Of a DNA stretch of 64,000 nt, positions 18,476 through 27,481 are shown piece by piece. This stretch comes from Sphingobacterium sp. B16(2022). Lineage in GTDB: Bacteria; Bacteroidota; Bacteroidia; Sphingobacteriales; Sphingobacteriaceae. The stretch spans positions 1,302,001 to 1,366,000 of the forward strand of contig NZ_JAAUVN010000001.1 of the NCBI RefSeq assembly GCF_012030425.1, written 5' to 3'. Numbering within the stretch: the first letter of the stretch is position 1; every line of letters starts with the position of its first letter. The notes under the pieces were generated by a model that did no database searches, had not been told where the DNA came from, and saw only the letters and a list, made by a program, of their open reading frames with translations. The position numbers and the translations under genes were made by a program.

Positions 18476-19489
18476 TTATAGTGTATATCCATTGCTAGCC
18501 ACAGTTGTTTCTTTTGATTCATAATATTCTTTCCAGGTTTTTATCCTTCCAACAAACATTTTCAAATAGTTTTCTGTCAAAAAAATATTTGACCAATCAA
18601 ATCTTTGTGCTTGAACGCCGAGATAAAAAGCAAAAATAGATGCCCCAGCATCTGGAATTAGTTTAATTTCTTTTTCCGCAATCTCTCTTACCTTTTGGTA
18701 GCCATTAAGAAAACTTTCAACTTTTGATTCATAGATTTCTTTATTTATCTCTATGTGAAATAGTTGGATAAAGAAATAACCAATGTCCAAAATCAAAAAG
18801 CCATTACCGCAATTGTCAAAGTCAAAAATGGTTATTTCTTCTTTATTATTGACAGTTACATTATCATACCAAATATCGAGATGAACTATTCCTTTTTGAA
18901 ATTCAGATTGTTCAATTTCTTTAAATGTATTGGAGATTTCCAGTCCTATTTTTTTAAGATATTTCATCTCGCTCAAATCCTCAGCGAAATAGTGATTTAA
19001 TAATTCGTATGATTTATTTAAAAGTAATTCTGAATTATAGTTAACTCTATTTATGTTTTTATTTGAAGTAATGTTGTGAAACCTTGCCATTAGACATCCC
19101 ATTTCAAAACAAGTTTCATTATCCATAAATCTCATTTTTTCTCCTTTAGCATATGAGAATAGTACAATGTAGCGTTGCCCTTCAGGTGCATTAATTTCTT
19201 GTATCAAATTATTGTCTTTATCTGGAATAGGGAATGAAACAGAAACACTATTATCTTTCAACAGTTGAAGAAGCCACAATTCTTCTTGAATTTCAGTTTT
19301 GGTTCTCCAACCATGACAATAGACTCTTATTACATACTTATTTTTTTTGTCAGAAATAAAATAGGTATGATTTACACCTGTTCGGAATAATGTACACTGA
19401 AATCCTTCACTAAGATCGTATCTATCTTTAACAAATTCACCTAAGTTCTTCTCTGATAAGGTTGACGCTATAACTGGAAAAATGGACAT
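18476..19489 (-). CDS. Aminoglycoside phosphotransferase-fold kinase
   Basis: A 337-residue APH/choline-kinase-fold protein. The catalytic loop reads HLDIWYDNV (Asp and Asn as in the HxDxxxxN motif) and is followed by IFDFDNCG, the metal-binding DFD equivalent. The N-terminal lobe contains YVIRVYCHGW, the Lys/Arg-binding strand. The family phosphorylates small molecules such as homoserine, choline or aminoglycosides; the substrate is not predictable here. It stands alone between two T-arm-like repeats, which suggests it entered as separate cargo. Confidence 0.8.
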   Translation of the reverse strand: MSIFPVIASTLSEKNLGEFVKDRYDLSEGFQCTLFRTGVNHTYFISDKKNKYVIRVYCHGWRTKTEIQEELWLLQLLKDNSVSVSFPIPDKDNNLIQEINAPEGQRYIVLFSYAKGEKMRFMDNETCFEMGCLMARFHNITSNKNINRVNYNSELLLNKSYELLNHYFAEDLSEMKYLKKIGLEISNTFKEIEQSEFQKGIVHLDIWYDNVTVNNKEEITIFDFDNCGNGFLILDIGYFFIQLFHIEINKEIYESKVESFLNGYQKVREIAEKEIKLIPDAGASIFAFYLGVQAQRFDWSNIFLTENYLKMFVGRIKTWKEYYESKETTVASNGYTL

Positions 19490-19983
19490 TATATTTTGGG
19501 CGTATTTAATTATTTGTAATTATTTATTTAATTTTTAGCCCCGCCAATATACGTAAATATGAAAGTTATGACAATAAATATTACTAAATTTTAGTGCTTA
19601 ATATCTAAGTAAATTATAAATGGTCGGGGGGAGGAGGGATTCGAACCACCTGCATTTCCAGCATATGAAAAGAATAATTCAAGTGTTTTTGAAACATTGC
19701 CACGAATTTGGATTTCTAATTTTTTATTGAATTCCACTAATTCGTTTACTTCTAAATTTTATCTTGGATCAAAGAGCAACCATCCGAAATGATTTTGTGT
19801 AAAGTTACAAATTATTACTTAATCGTTCAGGATACCAATTTGGAAATATAATATGAGGGAACTTAAATGCAAAAAAAGCAAAGGATCAATTAAGTAGTCT
19901 AACTTTTATTATGATTCTGTATTTGAATATCTGAAATTTACCTATATTTAGTTTGCAATATTTTAAATCTTTATAGCCTATAA
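19490..19983. other. Intergenic stretch with T-arm-like repeat
   Basis: 494 A/T-rich bases between divergent genes. Copy C of the T-arm-like repeat lies at 19632-19715. The right end carries the promoter of the STAND gene; no exact -7 consensus is evident, though TTTAGTTTG at about 19945 is close. Confidence 0.5.
19632..19715 (-). repeat. Degenerate T-arm-like repeat, copy C
   Basis: AGGAGGGATTCGAACCACC is the best preserved T-arm match of the three; the reverse complement gives GGTTCGAATCCCTCCT and ends near CGACCA. TTGCCACGAATTTGGATTT follows 64 bases on. It lies between the APH-like gene and the STAND gene. Confidence 0.5.
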
Positions 19984-22900
19984 ATGAACAGTATCAATTG
20001 GTCAAATTTTAATCCTTCAGTTTTTACATTATTCTGTAATGCTCTGTTATCATTTGAGATCGGAAATAATTTTGTCCCGTTTTCTGCACCTGGAAGAGAT
20101 GGGGGAATTGATGGTCAATATGAAGGTGAATATGGTGGAGAAACCGGAAAATGGCGTTTTCAATATAAATTTCATAAGGTAGCAAGAAAACAGGGATTTA
20201 ATTCATTAAAAGCTGAGCTAAAAAATGAAATAAAGAGCTTAAAAGATGAAAACATTTTCGTACTAATTACCAATGTTGAATTACTGCCTCAAGAGTTAAA
20301 GGAACTAAAAGAACTGTTTACTTCTTGTACTTCGGAATTGCCTTACATTCCTAGCTTTAAAGTTTGGGATGGGGCAAAAATATTTTCTTTATATATTCAA
20401 TATCCATTATTAGAACTTTGGCTTAACGAAGGCTTTAAAACTGCTCAATTACTGGAATATCGTGATTATTTTAGTAAGGAAATGAAGTTAAATGAGTTCG
20501 ACCCAGGTACACTTACGAATATATTTGTTTCCCGAGAAAAGGATATTGAAAAACTTAAAACTTTTCTAAGTACTAATAATTCTTTATTTCTAATTTCTGG
20601 GGAAGCAGGAATAGGAAAAACAAGGCTAGTAGTAGAATTTTTCGAAAATCATGTAAGACAACTTGAAAATTGGAAAGCACTTGTTTTAGCAAGTAAGGAT
20701 ATCCAGGTTGACACATTAAATAAGGCACTGTCTTCTAATAAAAAAACAATAATATTAATTGATGATGCTCACACTTATACCTCTGAAACAATAGGTGATC
20801 TAAAGCGTTTAGCAGATGGTTTTGAAGGTAGTGTAAAATTGATCTTAACTTCTAGAAAGCTTCAGGCTTTCGAATCTTTGCAACTGATCAAAGATTATGA
20901 TTTAGAAGATGAGATAAAAATTGAATTAGGAAACCTTGAACGACAAGAAGCTCAAAGGATATTTGAATCTTATCTTTTAAATACTAAATATCGTCATTAT
21001 ATTAATGAGTTAATTGAATTATCATATGGCAGACCTATTTTAATAGTTGCAATCTTAAAAGCAATCCAGGAAGGAATTTCGATTTCTAAAATCAGAGAAG
21101 GTGGTTTTTTGAAAAAGTACGTGGTTAAATACTTTGAAGAATTTTATAAAATAGTAAGTAGTCAAACAGAAATTAGTAAATTTAAACTAAAAAGGCTATT
21201 ACAGAATATTGCCCTCATTGAGCCATTTAATTATACCAACAATGAAATTATTTCAGAGTTGTCTACAATCCATAAAATCGAAATTCCGGAGATCAATTTG
21301 TGCTTAAAAACGCTAATAGATTTTTCTTTTGTATCTGGAAGGTTTGAACAAAGTATAAAACCCGACTATTACAGTGATATCCTTTTATTAGACATTAATC
21401 AAGAGGATGCATCGGGGTATATTTCACAATTCAATACATTGTTGGACAATATCATTTTCAATTTGAGTAGTGTAGATGAGGCTGATAATAGTGATTCTCA
21501 AATTCTGGACGAAATTCTGAATAAATACGTCTCTTGGATACTCGTTGAGACGGATGCTGATGATCTAAATTACTATAGTCAAATAGCCTTAATTAATCGC
21601 ATTTTTAATACAATAAGACGAATCGTTTTTGTTAGACCTGAAATTGCTAAGAAGTCGGTCGAAATGTATTTAGCATGTATGAATAAGGCCGATCATCCTA
21701 TTGCCATTGAACTTCAAAAAATTAGGGATTCTGGTTTCTCTACAGGTTATACAAGTTTAGAAAAAATTGAGAGCATTCTCTATGATTTAAATGCTCTTCC
21801 TGAATATTACTCATTTGTGCTTAAGTCATCAATAAAGCTTCATGAATTAACGGGCGATAAGCAAATACCAACCATTTATAGTTTTTCCAAACGTGATGTA
21901 ATTGATCGTTACTCGCTATCCGTACAAAATTATTTTATAGATAGGTTTATGGAGCTGGCTAAAAAGGATGACAGCAAAAGTTTTCCTTTTTTACTTGAGA
22001 TCCTAAATAAGATGCTTAGTTTGGATTTTAATTCAACTGAAAACAGCAATAACTCTCCAAACGCTATTGTTTTTACAACATATTATCTTCCTGAAACAGC
22101 TAAAGTAAAAGATTTTCGATTAAAGGTACTTCAAACTTTAGTTGATGCTTATGAAGATGAAGATTTGAAGCACCATAAACAAGTAGTGTTGAAACAGATT
22201 TTAGATGTACCTAGGATTGTTTTTGCAACTGACCGTAATAAAAAACCATTCCGTCATGATGAAGAGATTGAAGCTGTTTTAAATTTTTTAGAACAACACA
22301 CAATTAATTTTGGGATAGCGGCACAAAAGGAGATATTTGATAGACTATATTGGTTTGAAAGGTGGAAGATAGATGAAAAGTTTATTCCACAATTAGATCG
22401 AATAAAAAAAATAATGTTGCCAAAATCCTTAGCAGAAGAACTAGGGCATTTATTTGGAAATTCTGAAATTTCTTTAAAGGGTCATAATGAAATGTTAAGT
22501 GAATTTGAAAACAAGATATCTGAAATTTTAAAGGAAGATAATTTTGACGAGATTTCTTTAGCACTTTATGAGTTCTTATCAGAGCAGGAAAATCAGCCAT
22601 ATTTCTTTTATGATTTTCTGAAATTGTTGGTGAAAAAATCTACTAAACACGGTTTAAGTTTTCATGACTTATTATTTGAAAAAGATTACAATTTGTACTA
22701 TCACTTTGGTGATAGTATTTTATCTGTAATATATTTTGAAAAGGATGAAAATACCGCATATTGGGAGAGGATTGATAAACTGGAAGTGCTCAATAAATCT
22801 GAAGCAGATAATTTTATACTTAGCATTTACGGAAGAAGAGTGCCTGGAAGTGCAGTACTTTCAGATAAAGACATTCAAACTATCTTAAGAATTTATAACA

Positions 22901-23829
22901 AAAAAGATCCGGATAATAACTTCAATCTGGCTAGTGGATTACAAAGTATAATTTCTTACAAATACCCAAACGCCTATACTATTGTTTCGGATTATTTGGA
23001 CCGCGCCAATCAAAGAGATGCAGAAATGTTTTTCTTATGGTTAAGTGACAACAAGATGGCCTCATCTGAACTGGTAAAAGATCTTGTCATAGGTCATTCA
23101 GTTAGGTTTCGTCTATCTCATCAAATTGAAAGGGTTTTGACTAATGTTCTTAATGATTATGGTTCTGAAATTATTTTTGACTATTTAATTTCTAGGTACA
23201 ATTTTAAGAAAAATTTTGTAGAGCAAAATAGAACTTTAATGGGATATGAATTTTTACCTAATGGTGATCATTCGAATCTTTTCAATAATCAGATTGATTT
23301 AAAAGAAAGAATGTTTTTTAAAGCATTAGAATGGTATCTCAAAGAAGATAATTCAAAAGGTCAATTGTATTACGGGAAAGATATATTTGAATACCTTCAA
23401 CCTTCAAATTTAGTAACAGATAGTACTTACGAAACCTACAATTCACTTTTAGATATTTATTCAAATGACATTAATAAACTTCAACGAATTGCAGAGAGTC
23501 TTGATGTTTTCGAGGTTAAAAATTCGTTATTGGTAAAATTGATTTTAAAAGGGTATTCTCATTTAATTAACATTGATGAAGCCGAAGATAACCTAAAGTC
23601 TATAAAGCAAGCAGGTTATAGCTTTTATAGTGCACTAACATCACTTGGAGTAAAAACTGGTACTCCTGGTCAGCCATTTCAGGTTGATCTAGATTTAAGA
23701 GACTTGTTAGAATCAGAATTAAAACTTCTTCCTATGCATGTTGAAAGTCGGTCTTTAATTATTTCCGCCCTTAAGTCAATAAATAGTGAAATTGAAAGGT
23801 CATCAGATTTAGATAATGAAACATGGTAA
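19984..23829 (+). CDS. STAND-type ATPase with N-terminal Mrr-like nuclease domain
   Basis: A 1281-residue protein. Residues 1-130 look like a PD-(D/E)XK (Mrr-like) nuclease: Glu25, GRDGGIDG with Asp43, and the strand RFQYKFH with Gln60-x-Lys62. A P-loop GEAGIGKT lies at 206-213 and a Walker B ILIDDAH with Asp260-Asp261, then a winged-helix-like region. The last 800 residues are helical and repeat-like, as in STAND sensor domains. The layout matches antiviral STAND (Avs-like) proteins, in which phage protein binding triggers oligomerisation and nuclease activity; that role is inferred. The next gene overlaps by seven bases, so the pair is translationally coupled. Confidence 0.8.
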   Translation: MNSINWSNFNPSVFTLFCNALLSFEIGNNFVPFSAPGRDGGIDGQYEGEYGGETGKWRFQYKFHKVARKQGFNSLKAELKNEIKSLKDENIFVLITNVELLPQELKELKELFTSCTSELPYIPSFKVWDGAKIFSLYIQYPLLELWLNEGFKTAQLLEYRDYFSKEMKLNEFDPGTLTNIFVSREKDIEKLKTFLSTNNSLFLISGEAGIGKTRLVVEFFENHVRQLENWKALVLASKDIQVDTLNKALSSNKKTIILIDDAHTYTSETIGDLKRLADGFEGSVKLILTSRKLQAFESLQLIKDYDLEDEIKIELGNLERQEAQRIFESYLLNTKYRHYINELIELSYGRPILIVAILKAIQEGISISKIREGGFLKKYVVKYFEEFYKIVSSQTEISKFKLKRLLQNIALIEPFNYTNNEIISELSTIHKIEIPEINLCLKTLIDFSFVSGRFEQSIKPDYYSDILLLDINQEDASGYISQFNTLLDNIIFNLSSVDEADNSDSQILDEILNKYVSWILVETDADDLNYYSQIALINRIFNTIRRIVFVRPEIAKKSVEMYLACMNKADHPIAIELQKIRDSGFSTGYTSLEKIESILYDLNALPEYYSFVLKSSIKLHELTGDKQIPTIYSFSKRDVIDRYSLSVQNYFIDRFMELAKKDDSKSFPFLLEILNKMLSLDFNSTENSNNSPNAIVFTTYYLPETAKVKDFRLKVLQTLVDAYEDEDLKHHKQVVLKQILDVPRIVFATDRNKKPFRHDEEIEAVLNFLEQHTINFGIAAQKEIFDRLYWFERWKIDEKFIPQLDRIKKIMLPKSLAEELGHLFGNSEISLKGHNEMLSEFENKISEILKEDNFDEISLALYEFLSEQENQPYFFYDFLKLLVKKSTKHGLSFHDLLFEKDYNLYYHFGDSILSVIYFEKDENTAYWERIDKLEVLNKSEADNFILSIYGRRVPGSAVLSDKDIQTILRIYNKKDPDNNFNLASGLQSIISYKYPNAYTIVSDYLDRANQRDAEMFFLWLSDNKMASSELVKDLVIGHSVRFRLSHQIERVLTNVLNDYGSEIIFDYLISRYNFKKNFVEQNRTLMGYEFLPNGDHSNLFNNQIDLKERMFFKALEWYLKEDNSKGQLYYGKDIFEYLQPSNLVTDSTYETYNSLLDIYSNDINKLQRIAESLDVFEVKNSLLVKLILKGYSHLINIDEAEDNLKSIKQAGYSFYSALTSLGVKTGTPGQPFQVDLDLRDLLESELKLLPMHVESRSLIISALKSINSEIERSSDLDNETW

Positions 23830-24653
23830 AAACAACTATAAAAAATATTACACTATCAAATTTTAGAACCGAAATTTATGATCTGTTAAATGAGGTTTCA
23901 CAAAAAATTGCTGCCAATGCAACACGTACTTTAAATTTTGATATGCATGACAATTATATAATTGATATTCAAGAAATTGAAAATAGATTGAATGGTATTG
24001 CCCTTAAATTTAGGAAATGTGAAATCAACTATTATCAGTATTTTGATGACCTTCATCATGATATTCTTACTGGTAACACTTGGGATCTACCAATAAGCAG
24101 GCAGAGAATTTTCAGTGATGGAACTGCGAAAACAAAACAGCTTTTTGAAGTCGATGACCAGATTTTATATCAGGAATTAATTAACGTGCAGTTTCAGGAG
24201 TTTATTTTGTTCATTGCTTCAGTAATTGAAAATTTAGTCTATTTGGCTGAAACATTGGTTCGTAAGGTGGTGGTGCATTTAAAAGGTAAACATCCACCAA
24301 GTATTATTATGCAAAATTATATTGCCACGCTCGCTTTACTAATTAAGCTGGATTATAGGACAAACGATTCAATTTCGCAATGCTTGGATAATCACAAAAC
24401 TTTTTTTGAAAAGTATTTGCCTACCATAAATAGTTATAGAAATTCTTTTATCCATGGCTATAAAAGCAGGTTAACTGTAGTAGGATCTGAATATATGCTT
24501 GAAACACCCTCTGCGCCAATCTTCCCTAATACTTTGGATACACGGGTTGACGGTTTTACTCAGTCAGTATTAGAAAATATGAGTTTAATTATTCCTGATT
24601 TTCTAAAAGCCATTACTCTAACAGTAAAAACGGGAAATTTTGTTCCAGCATAA
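23823..24653 (+). CDS. HEPN-like protein coupled to the STAND gene
   Basis: A 276-residue helical protein that starts inside the end of the STAND gene (ATGG within ACATGGTAA). Near the C-terminus it carries YRNSFIHGY, giving Arg206-x4-His211, the RNase motif of HEPN domains. Earlier helices (FILFIASVIENLVYLAETLV) fit the same fold. HEPN proteins are RNases in many toxin-antitoxin and abortive systems, but may also be scaffolds. The tight coupling suggests it works with the STAND ATPase as second effector or regulator. No STAND-HEPN pair of exactly this kind is known to me. Confidence 0.65.
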   Translation: MVKTTIKNITLSNFRTEIYDLLNEVSQKIAANATRTLNFDMHDNYIIDIQEIENRLNGIALKFRKCEINYYQYFDDLHHDILTGNTWDLPISRQRIFSDGTAKTKQLFEVDDQILYQELINVQFQEFILFIASVIENLVYLAETLVRKVVVHLKGKHPPSIIMQNYIATLALLIKLDYRTNDSISQCLDNHKTFFEKYLPTINSYRNSFIHGYKSRLTVVGSEYMLETPSAPIFPNTLDTRVDGFTQSVLENMSLIIPDFLKAITLTVKTGNFVPA

Positions 24654-24762
24654 GAATTTTCTTAAATATGGTTTTCGATAACATTTTAAGAAAAATTACC
24701 AATAAGAATTATTATTATTATGCGAATCATGAATTAGTCCTTTTTTGGGTTAATCAATTTTC

Positions 24763-24770
24763 TACCTTTG
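24763..24770 (+). promoter_or_regulatory. -7 promoter element of the methylase-kinase operon
   Basis: TACCTTTG matches TAnnTTTG, with a TTTG-containing run about 15 bases upstream at 24744. It is 30 bases before the start codon. It indicates that the two-gene unit at 24800-28362 is transcribed separately from the STAND pair. Confidence 0.55.
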
Positions 24771-24799
24771 TTAAAGAATAATATTAAGCATTAACTTTA

Positions 24800-27481
24800 A
24801 TGGCAATGACAATAATCGAAGTTTTGGTTGAGATTTTAGAAAAAAGAGATGAGAAATTTATTTCTAGTTCTAAATTAGCGCAGTTAGTGAATGAAAGTGG
24901 ATTATATAAATCTAATATTAATCGAGTTATAACTCATGATTATGTTTTGTATGTTGCTTTAAGAGAGCCTAATATTTTCAGGGTACAAAATGATAATGTT
25001 GCCTTATTGAAAAAATCAATTATCCAGCTTAGAAGTCAATTTTTCCATTTCGTAAATGATTCACCAATTAAAGCAGGGAAGGATATTAGAAGGATTTTGG
25101 GTATTACAGGCTTATTTATTTCCTCTCTAAAAAACATTCCTTATCAAGTAGATTATAATGCTTATTTAGAACTTTTTGAAAGTTTTACTTGGCTTGACGA
25201 TACAAGTAAAAATTTTGCAAAGTATATTTTAGAAAGATTGAATAATGATAATATTTCTTATTTTATAGATTACATTCATCGATTACGAACAATATCAATT
25301 GATGATTACGAGGAGTTTGGATTTTTATTTAATTCAATAATAAACGAGTATTCTAATTCAAATACTACTTATTCTGGTGAGAATTCAACCCCTGAAATAA
25401 TAAATAATTTACTCGCAGATTTAGCAAAACCTCATAATACACAAATAATTTTTGATCCCTTTGCTGGAAATGGTAGTACTTTAGTTTCAACTTTTTTAAA
25501 GAATAAATCACAAATTGATAAGGTTTTTGCTTCAGATATTGATGTACCATCATGCTTCATAGGAGCACTCAATTTATATGTAAATGGTGTTAGGAATTTT
25601 CATTATCACCAGAATGACTTTCTGAAATTTAATAGCATTTCATTTGCTGATTTAATAGTCACAGTTCCTCCGTTTGGTTTAAGAAATGAAGAAACGTTGC
25701 ACAGTAATGTTAAACTACCATTTTCAAATTTAAGGTTAGATTCTTTCCTAACTAGTATTATCAAAGTACTCTTAAGTTTAAACAAAAATGGGTTAGCTTT
25801 TATCGTTGTCCCAAATAGTGTTCTTTTTTCTAGAAAAGCAGACTATGTTGAATTTAGACAATACTTGATTCAGGAAAATTTACTTTCTGGAGTTATTGAG
25901 CTTCCGGCAAATACTTTTAAAAAATATATTGGTATATCAGCGTCAGTCTTAATAATAAAGTCCATTTTAAATGATACTAAAATTGATAAAGTTTTTTTAT
26001 TCAATGGCTCCAAATACACAACAGAGGAATTTGAGAAAATTTCTCCAGAAATTTCGAATGCGTATATTAGTAATGGGAATATTACGGATGGTGTTATTGT
26101 AAATTATGAAGATTTAATATCTCAATATTATGATTTGAGTCCAAAAGGGTTTATGTTATCACAGGAGTTCGATGATACCTACATTGAATTAGAGTCTTTA
26201 GCTAAATCAATTTTTATCAGCATTGTAATTTCTAGGAAACTTATAAATCCAACTTTTGGGTATCCATTAATCCAGGTTAATAATCTTGTAGCTGGATCAG
26301 GTTTAAATGAGATTGATGAAGATTCTATTGAATCCTATGTAGAAGAAGATCATTTAGCATCTAAGAAATATACATTTATTCCAAAAAATTCGGTGCTCAT
26401 CTCTAAGGTTGGTAATCTATTGATGCCTACCATATTCCGCTCAGATAAAAATGTTCTTAGCAATCCAAATATTGTAGTTATAAGTTTAGATGAGAATTAT
26501 CTTATCCCTGAATATTTAATTACCCAACTTCAAAGTGATTATGTAATTGAACAAATCAACCAAATGCGAAGAGGGGTAAGCGTGGTTCACTTCACAGCTC
26601 AGAATTTCAAGAAAATTAGAATTAAATACATTCCAATAGAAGAGCAGAGGAAATTTGTAACTAATTTCTTTGGTAAGCAAGTTCAAGAAATTACAGCACA
26701 AAAGATCCAGGAAAATCAAGATGATCTTTATAATTTAATTGCTAGTTTAAAACATGAGCTAAAGCAACCAATATCTACTATTGGTATGGATCTAACTTCG
26801 TTGAAAGATTATCTCATAGAAAAAGATGAATTGGGTACTTCCATATCTCTTAATGATATCATAATTAACTTAGAGCCGGGTGAGGAAATTGAAGATATTG
26901 AACCTTTTATTATTAGAAATGTAATTAGAAGAATGGAAGACTCCATAACAAGATCTCAAGAAACATTAAATAAAGCTGAAGAGATCTTAAATGTTGGGGC
27001 GGGTCAATTTCTTCCCGAAAAATTCTTTTTGAAAGAATTTATTTCAAATGTAATTCTCCCTCAGTTCGTAGGGTCGAATTGCACTATTAATATTTCTGGG
27101 ATAGATCGTGAGATTATTGCAGACAAATATCAAATTGAAGTTTTATTTAAAAGATTAATAGAAAATGCTATTAAACATGGATTTGATCGTCCTTCAGTAA
27201 AGGGTGAAAATATAATTAATATATCCCTTACTGATAAACCGGCTTATAGTCTTTACAATGAGATTATTGTTGAAAACAATGGTCGTGAGTTTTCTCCGGG
27301 ATTCGATGCTGCTAAATTTCAAAAATCAGGTCTTACCTCCGACAGATACCGTGGTACTGGATTTGGTGGTTTTCACATCAAAAAAATTATTCAAAACCAT
27401 AAAGGGGAACTGCGGATTGCATCTAAAGATGACACTGAAAGTTCCCAGTTCAAAGTTAAATTTTTAATCAATTTGCCATGA
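24800..27481 (+). CDS. Fusion of N6-methylase-like and HsdS-like domains with a histidine kinase module
   Basis: An 893-residue composite. Residues 1-70 look like a winged helix of HARE-HTH type. A type I methylase core follows: motif I FDPFAGNGSTL (218-228) and the motif IV region LIVTVPPFG (286-293), where the catalytic Asn/Asp/Ser of NPPF is Val289, so methylation is doubtful. Residues of about 440-625 resemble an HsdS target-recognition domain, with RGVSVVHFTAQNFKKIRI and PIEEQRKFV closing it. Where a second HsdS repeat would be, a kinase follows: SLKHELKQPIST (His652), N-box LIENAIKHG (Asn789), ENNGREFSP and GTGFGGFHIKKI (852-863). The next gene overlaps by four bases and encodes a receiver-like protein. 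Interpretation as a DNA-sensing kinase is inference. Confidence 0.8.
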   Translation: MAMTIIEVLVEILEKRDEKFISSSKLAQLVNESGLYKSNINRVITHDYVLYVALREPNIFRVQNDNVALLKKSIIQLRSQFFHFVNDSPIKAGKDIRRILGITGLFISSLKNIPYQVDYNAYLELFESFTWLDDTSKNFAKYILERLNNDNISYFIDYIHRLRTISIDDYEEFGFLFNSIINEYSNSNTTYSGENSTPEIINNLLADLAKPHNTQIIFDPFAGNGSTLVSTFLKNKSQIDKVFASDIDVPSCFIGALNLYVNGVRNFHYHQNDFLKFNSISFADLIVTVPPFGLRNEETLHSNVKLPFSNLRLDSFLTSIIKVLLSLNKNGLAFIVVPNSVLFSRKADYVEFRQYLIQENLLSGVIELPANTFKKYIGISASVLIIKSILNDTKIDKVFLFNGSKYTTEEFEKISPEISNAYISNGNITDGVIVNYEDLISQYYDLSPKGFMLSQEFDDTYIELESLAKSIFISIVISRKLINPTFGYPLIQVNNLVAGSGLNEIDEDSIESYVEEDHLASKKYTFIPKNSVLISKVGNLLMPTIFRSDKNVLSNPNIVVISLDENYLIPEYLITQLQSDYVIEQINQMRRGVSVVHFTAQNFKKIRIKYIPIEEQRKFVTNFFGKQVQEITAQKIQENQDDLYNLIASLKHELKQPISTIGMDLTSLKDYLIEKDELGTSISLNDIIINLEPGEEIEDIEPFIIRNVIRRMEDSITRSQETLNKAEEILNVGAGQFLPEKFFLKEFISNVILPQFVGSNCTINISGIDREIIADKYQIEVLFKRLIENAIKHGFDRPSVKGENIINISLTDKPAYSLYNEIIVENNGREFSPGFDAAKFQKSGLTSDRYRGTGFGGFHIKKIIQNHKGELRIASKDDTESSQFKVKFLINLP

